Source: Scatavimonas merdigallinarum (lineage in GTDB: Bacteria; Bacillota; Clostridia; Oscillospirales; Acutalibacteraceae). Taken from it: a stretch of 7,059 nt of DNA. Positions 6,176 through 7,059 of this stretch are shown one piece after another. Under the pieces are notes generated by a model. That model had not been told where the DNA came from. It was given only the letters and a program-made list of their open reading frames with translations, and ran no database searches. The stretch is from NCBI GenBank assembly GCA_018713055.1, contig DVFW01000001.1:1-7059 (forward strand). The letters are read 5' to 3'. Each line of letters starts with the position of its first letter. Positions within the stretch are counted from its first letter, which is position 1. The position numbers and the translations under genes are program-made.

Positions 6176-6190
6176 TTCCGGCGCAGGCGC

Positions 6191-6222
6191 AAAAGAAAAC
6201 ACACCCCACAAAGTGAGGTGTG
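6191..6222 (-). terminator. Intrinsic terminator of the tRNA-Leu gene
   Basis: CACACCCCAC (6200-6209) and GTGAGGTGTG (6213-6222) make a 10-bp stem with one wobble pair and an AAA loop. On the minus strand TTTTCTTTT follows at once (complement of 6191-6199). It lies about 25 nt past the tRNA CCA end. A further palindrome GCGGCAA-C-TTGCCGC (6233-6247) directly abuts the CCA. Confidence 0.85.
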
Positions 6223-6247
6223 CGGCTTGGAAGCGGCAACTTGCCGC

Positions 6248-6303
6248 TGGTGCCGGTGGCCGGACTCGAACCGGCACGGTGTCGCCACCGGTGGATTTTG
6301 AGT
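6248..6303 (-). tRNA. 3' fragment of tRNA-Leu (anticodon CAA), attachment site of a mobile element
   Basis: Read on the minus strand, 6302-6296 is an anticodon loop CTCAAAA (anticodon CAA, Leu), followed by the 3' anticodon-stem strand TCCAC and a long class II variable arm (GGTGGCGACACC). The T arm GCCGG-TTCGAGT-CCGGC (6275-6259) comes next, then the 3' acceptor strand CACCGGC, discriminator A and encoded CCA (6250-6248). Upstream of 6303 the sequence should give the 5' anticodon stem GTGGA, the D arm and the acceptor strand GCCGGTG, but none is present; it reads GGTAAAA and then unrelated DNA. The gene is therefore only its 3' part of about 56 nt. This is what the distal end of an element integrated at the anticodon loop leaves behind. 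A functional copy should stand at the element's other end. Confidence 0.85.
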
Positions 6304-6587
6304 TTTACCGGTTGCGGGGCAATGAGTGGACTGTAATTCCCTATGGAGGTCCCTAAAGACACCTCTAAAGCCCTATCCGTCAAAGACAATCCTGTTCCCA
6401 CAGGCGAAATACTTTGATACGCCTGCGATTGCGGGCAGTTGAGCTTCTCGACGAAAATGAGGAATATCGGAGGTCCATCAGGAGGCCCCTTCGCTTTCTG
6501 GTGCCACATCAGCAGACGCCTTAGATCGTCGATCAACTCACTTCACATTCAAATTATAGCGTAATCCTCTGCCGTTGACAATAGAAA
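6304..6587. other. Non-coding terminal region of the element, possible integrase arm sites
   Basis: No credible gene is seen. GGAGGTCC occurs at 6345-6352 and 6469-6476, with a related GGAGGCCCC at 6481-6489. CTAAAG occurs twice about 11 bp apart (6353-6370). A nested inverted repeat spans about 6380-6425: TCAAAG/CTTTGA outside, CCTGT/ACAGG inside, and CAGGCG (6401-6406)/CGCCTG (6420-6425) partly overlapping. Repeats of this size near an att core are the usual layout of integrase and excisionase arm-binding sites, which is inference here. Confidence 0.4.
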
Positions 6588-6602
6588 ATGGAGGATTTCA
6601 TT

Positions 6603-6845
6603 ATGAGAACACGCGAACATTATGAGAAACTGTTTGAGGCATATCCCGATGTGGTAACACTTCCCGAATTTGAAAAAATGCTTGGAGGGATTGGAGATTC
6701 CACAGCACGGAAACTTATGCGAGGAAACCATGTTCAGCATTTTTGCATTCGGCATACATATTTGATTCCCAAAACCAGCGTAATCGAATATGTACTGAGT
6801 GAGCATTATGCTAAATACAGATCCGCCCTGAAAGCTCAAGTTTGA
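6603..6845 (+). CDS. Excisionase-like HTH DNA-binding protein
   Basis: This is an 80-residue protein. ATG 6603 is chosen over ATG 6588 because GGAGG (6590-6594) is 8 nt before it and would otherwise lie inside the gene. Residues about 13-57 follow the winged-helix pattern of excisionase and MerR-like proteins: DVVTLPEFEKMLGGIG, then DSTARKLMRGNHVQHFCI as recognition helix and wing, then HTYLIPKTSVIEYVLSEHY. Proteins of this form stand near the ends of Clostridia integrative elements, where they bind near att sites and direct excision or act as small regulators. Its position about 300 bp from the tRNA-Leu junction fits. Which of the two roles it has cannot be read from the sequence. Confidence 0.8.
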   Translation: MRTREHYEKLFEAYPDVVTLPEFEKMLGGIGDSTARKLMRGNHVQHFCIRHTYLIPKTSVIEYVLSEHYAKYRSALKAQV

Positions 6846-6856
6846 TTTTAGCACAT

Positions 6857-6886
6857 TTGCGGTGCAGCAGTCCTTCAACATATAAT
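6857..6886 (+). promoter_or_regulatory. Promoter candidate for the last gene
   Basis: A perfect TATAAT at 6881-6886 follows TTGCGG (6857-6862) by 18 bp; the -35 matches only three of six positions. It lies between the HTH gene and the next start, followed by AAAGGAGG at 6895-6902. Confidence 0.4.
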
Positions 6887-6910
6887 GAAATCACAAAGGA
6901 GGAAGGCCCT

Positions 6911-7059
6911 ATGAAAAAACGGAAATTCAAGATATACCTCACCCCCGCCGAGAACAGCATAGTCATCCAGAGCCTCAACCACCTGCGGAATACCATGCTC
7001 CGGGAAAACCGGGACACCGGCTGCCTGGATGAACTTCTGCTCAAAGCCATGTGCGCCCC
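6911..7059 (+). CDS. Start of a small conserved protein of Clostridia integrative elements (partial)
   Basis: The ATG at 6911 has AAAGGAGG at 6895-6902 with 8 nt spacing. The frame is open to the window edge, giving 49 full codons: MKKRKFKIYLTPAENSIVIQ, then a helix with SLNHLRNTMLREN, then DTGCLDELLLKAMCA. I recognise the form (KFKIYLTPAE, a long helix, then a DELL helix) as a short protein frequent next to excisionase-like and transfer genes in Clostridia elements, but its role is not known to me. Codons are GC-rich (ACC, GCC, CTC, CGG) compared with the genes to the left, which suits acquired DNA. Confidence 0.75.
   Translation, partial: MKKRKFKIYLTPAENSIVIQSLNHLRNTMLRENRDTGCLDELLLKAMCA

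Larger units (their letters stand above)
6296..7059 (+). mobile_element. End of an integrative element inserted in tRNA-Leu (continues beyond the window)
   Basis: The left boundary is where tRNA identity stops (about 6296-6303). To the right lie a non-coding terminal segment with short repeats, an excisionase-like HTH gene and the start of a small gene of the type found in Clostridia conjugative elements, with GC-richer codons than the genes to the left. No integrase or transfer gene falls in the window, so conjugative versus mobilizable status cannot be told, and the right end is outside. Confidence 0.65.

Noticed and set aside
5955..6536. Minus-strand frame of 193 residues
   Set aside because: It passes through the tRNA-Leu fragment, its terminator and the hairpin block, so it cannot be a normal protein gene.
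6575..6604. TTGACA-18-CATTAT as promoter of the HTH gene
   Set aside because: It would start transcription inside the coding sequence, after the ATG at 6603.
6811..7050. Minus-strand frame overlapping the last gene
   Set aside because: It is antisense to a gene with a strong RBS and recognisable sequence.

Overview
The window looks like a chromosomal segment from an anaerobic Firmicute of the class Clostridia, most plausibly the Oscillospiraceae/Ruminococcaceae. The grounds are strong GGAGG ribosome-binding sites, an AT-rich intergenic background, a bacterial K+-dependent membrane pyrophosphatase, a small DUF6774-like protein typical of that group, a LexA box of the Gram-positive type, and a mobile-element end of a kind common in gut Clostridia. 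The placement is inferred from gene character, not from a database search.

Left part (1-2060, + strand): the tail of a membrane protein ends at 213. A perfect inverted repeat containing a Gram-positive-type SOS (LexA) box then precedes an orphan 193-residue gene (383-964). The last bases of that gene carry a second promoter with a 12-bp palindrome between its -35 and -10. This promoter should drive a protein with a tyrosine-recombinase fold that has lost catalytic residues (about 1030-1959). It resembles the MrpR-type phage repressors more than an active integrase.

Middle part (2026-5500): hppA, the K+-dependent ion-pumping pyrophosphatase, lies on the minus strand with a clear extended -10 promoter, a strong RBS and an intrinsic terminator. 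A 61-residue DUF6774-like gene diverges from it. A gene-poor gap of about 370 bp follows, then an unrecognised acidic 128-residue protein on the minus strand with its own promoter.

Right part (5500-7059): this is a decay and insertion zone. A minus-strand remnant of an AraC-type regulator (end of the HTH domain, linker, and start of a GyrI-like effector domain) is truncated on its 5' side. It is replaced there by a dense block of mutually overlapping hairpins. Next comes the 3' part of a tRNA-Leu(CAA) with CCA end and terminator; its sequence stops matching a tRNA at the 5' edge of the anticodon loop. This is the expected junction left when an integrative element recombines in a tRNA gene. 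The element should lie to the right, where an excisionase-like HTH protein and the start of a small, GC-rich conjugative-element protein are found.

No complete new multi-gene system is demonstrable here. The best candidates for a second look are the SOS-box/orphan/inactive-recombinase pair, the tRNA-Leu att junction and the hairpin-rich block.
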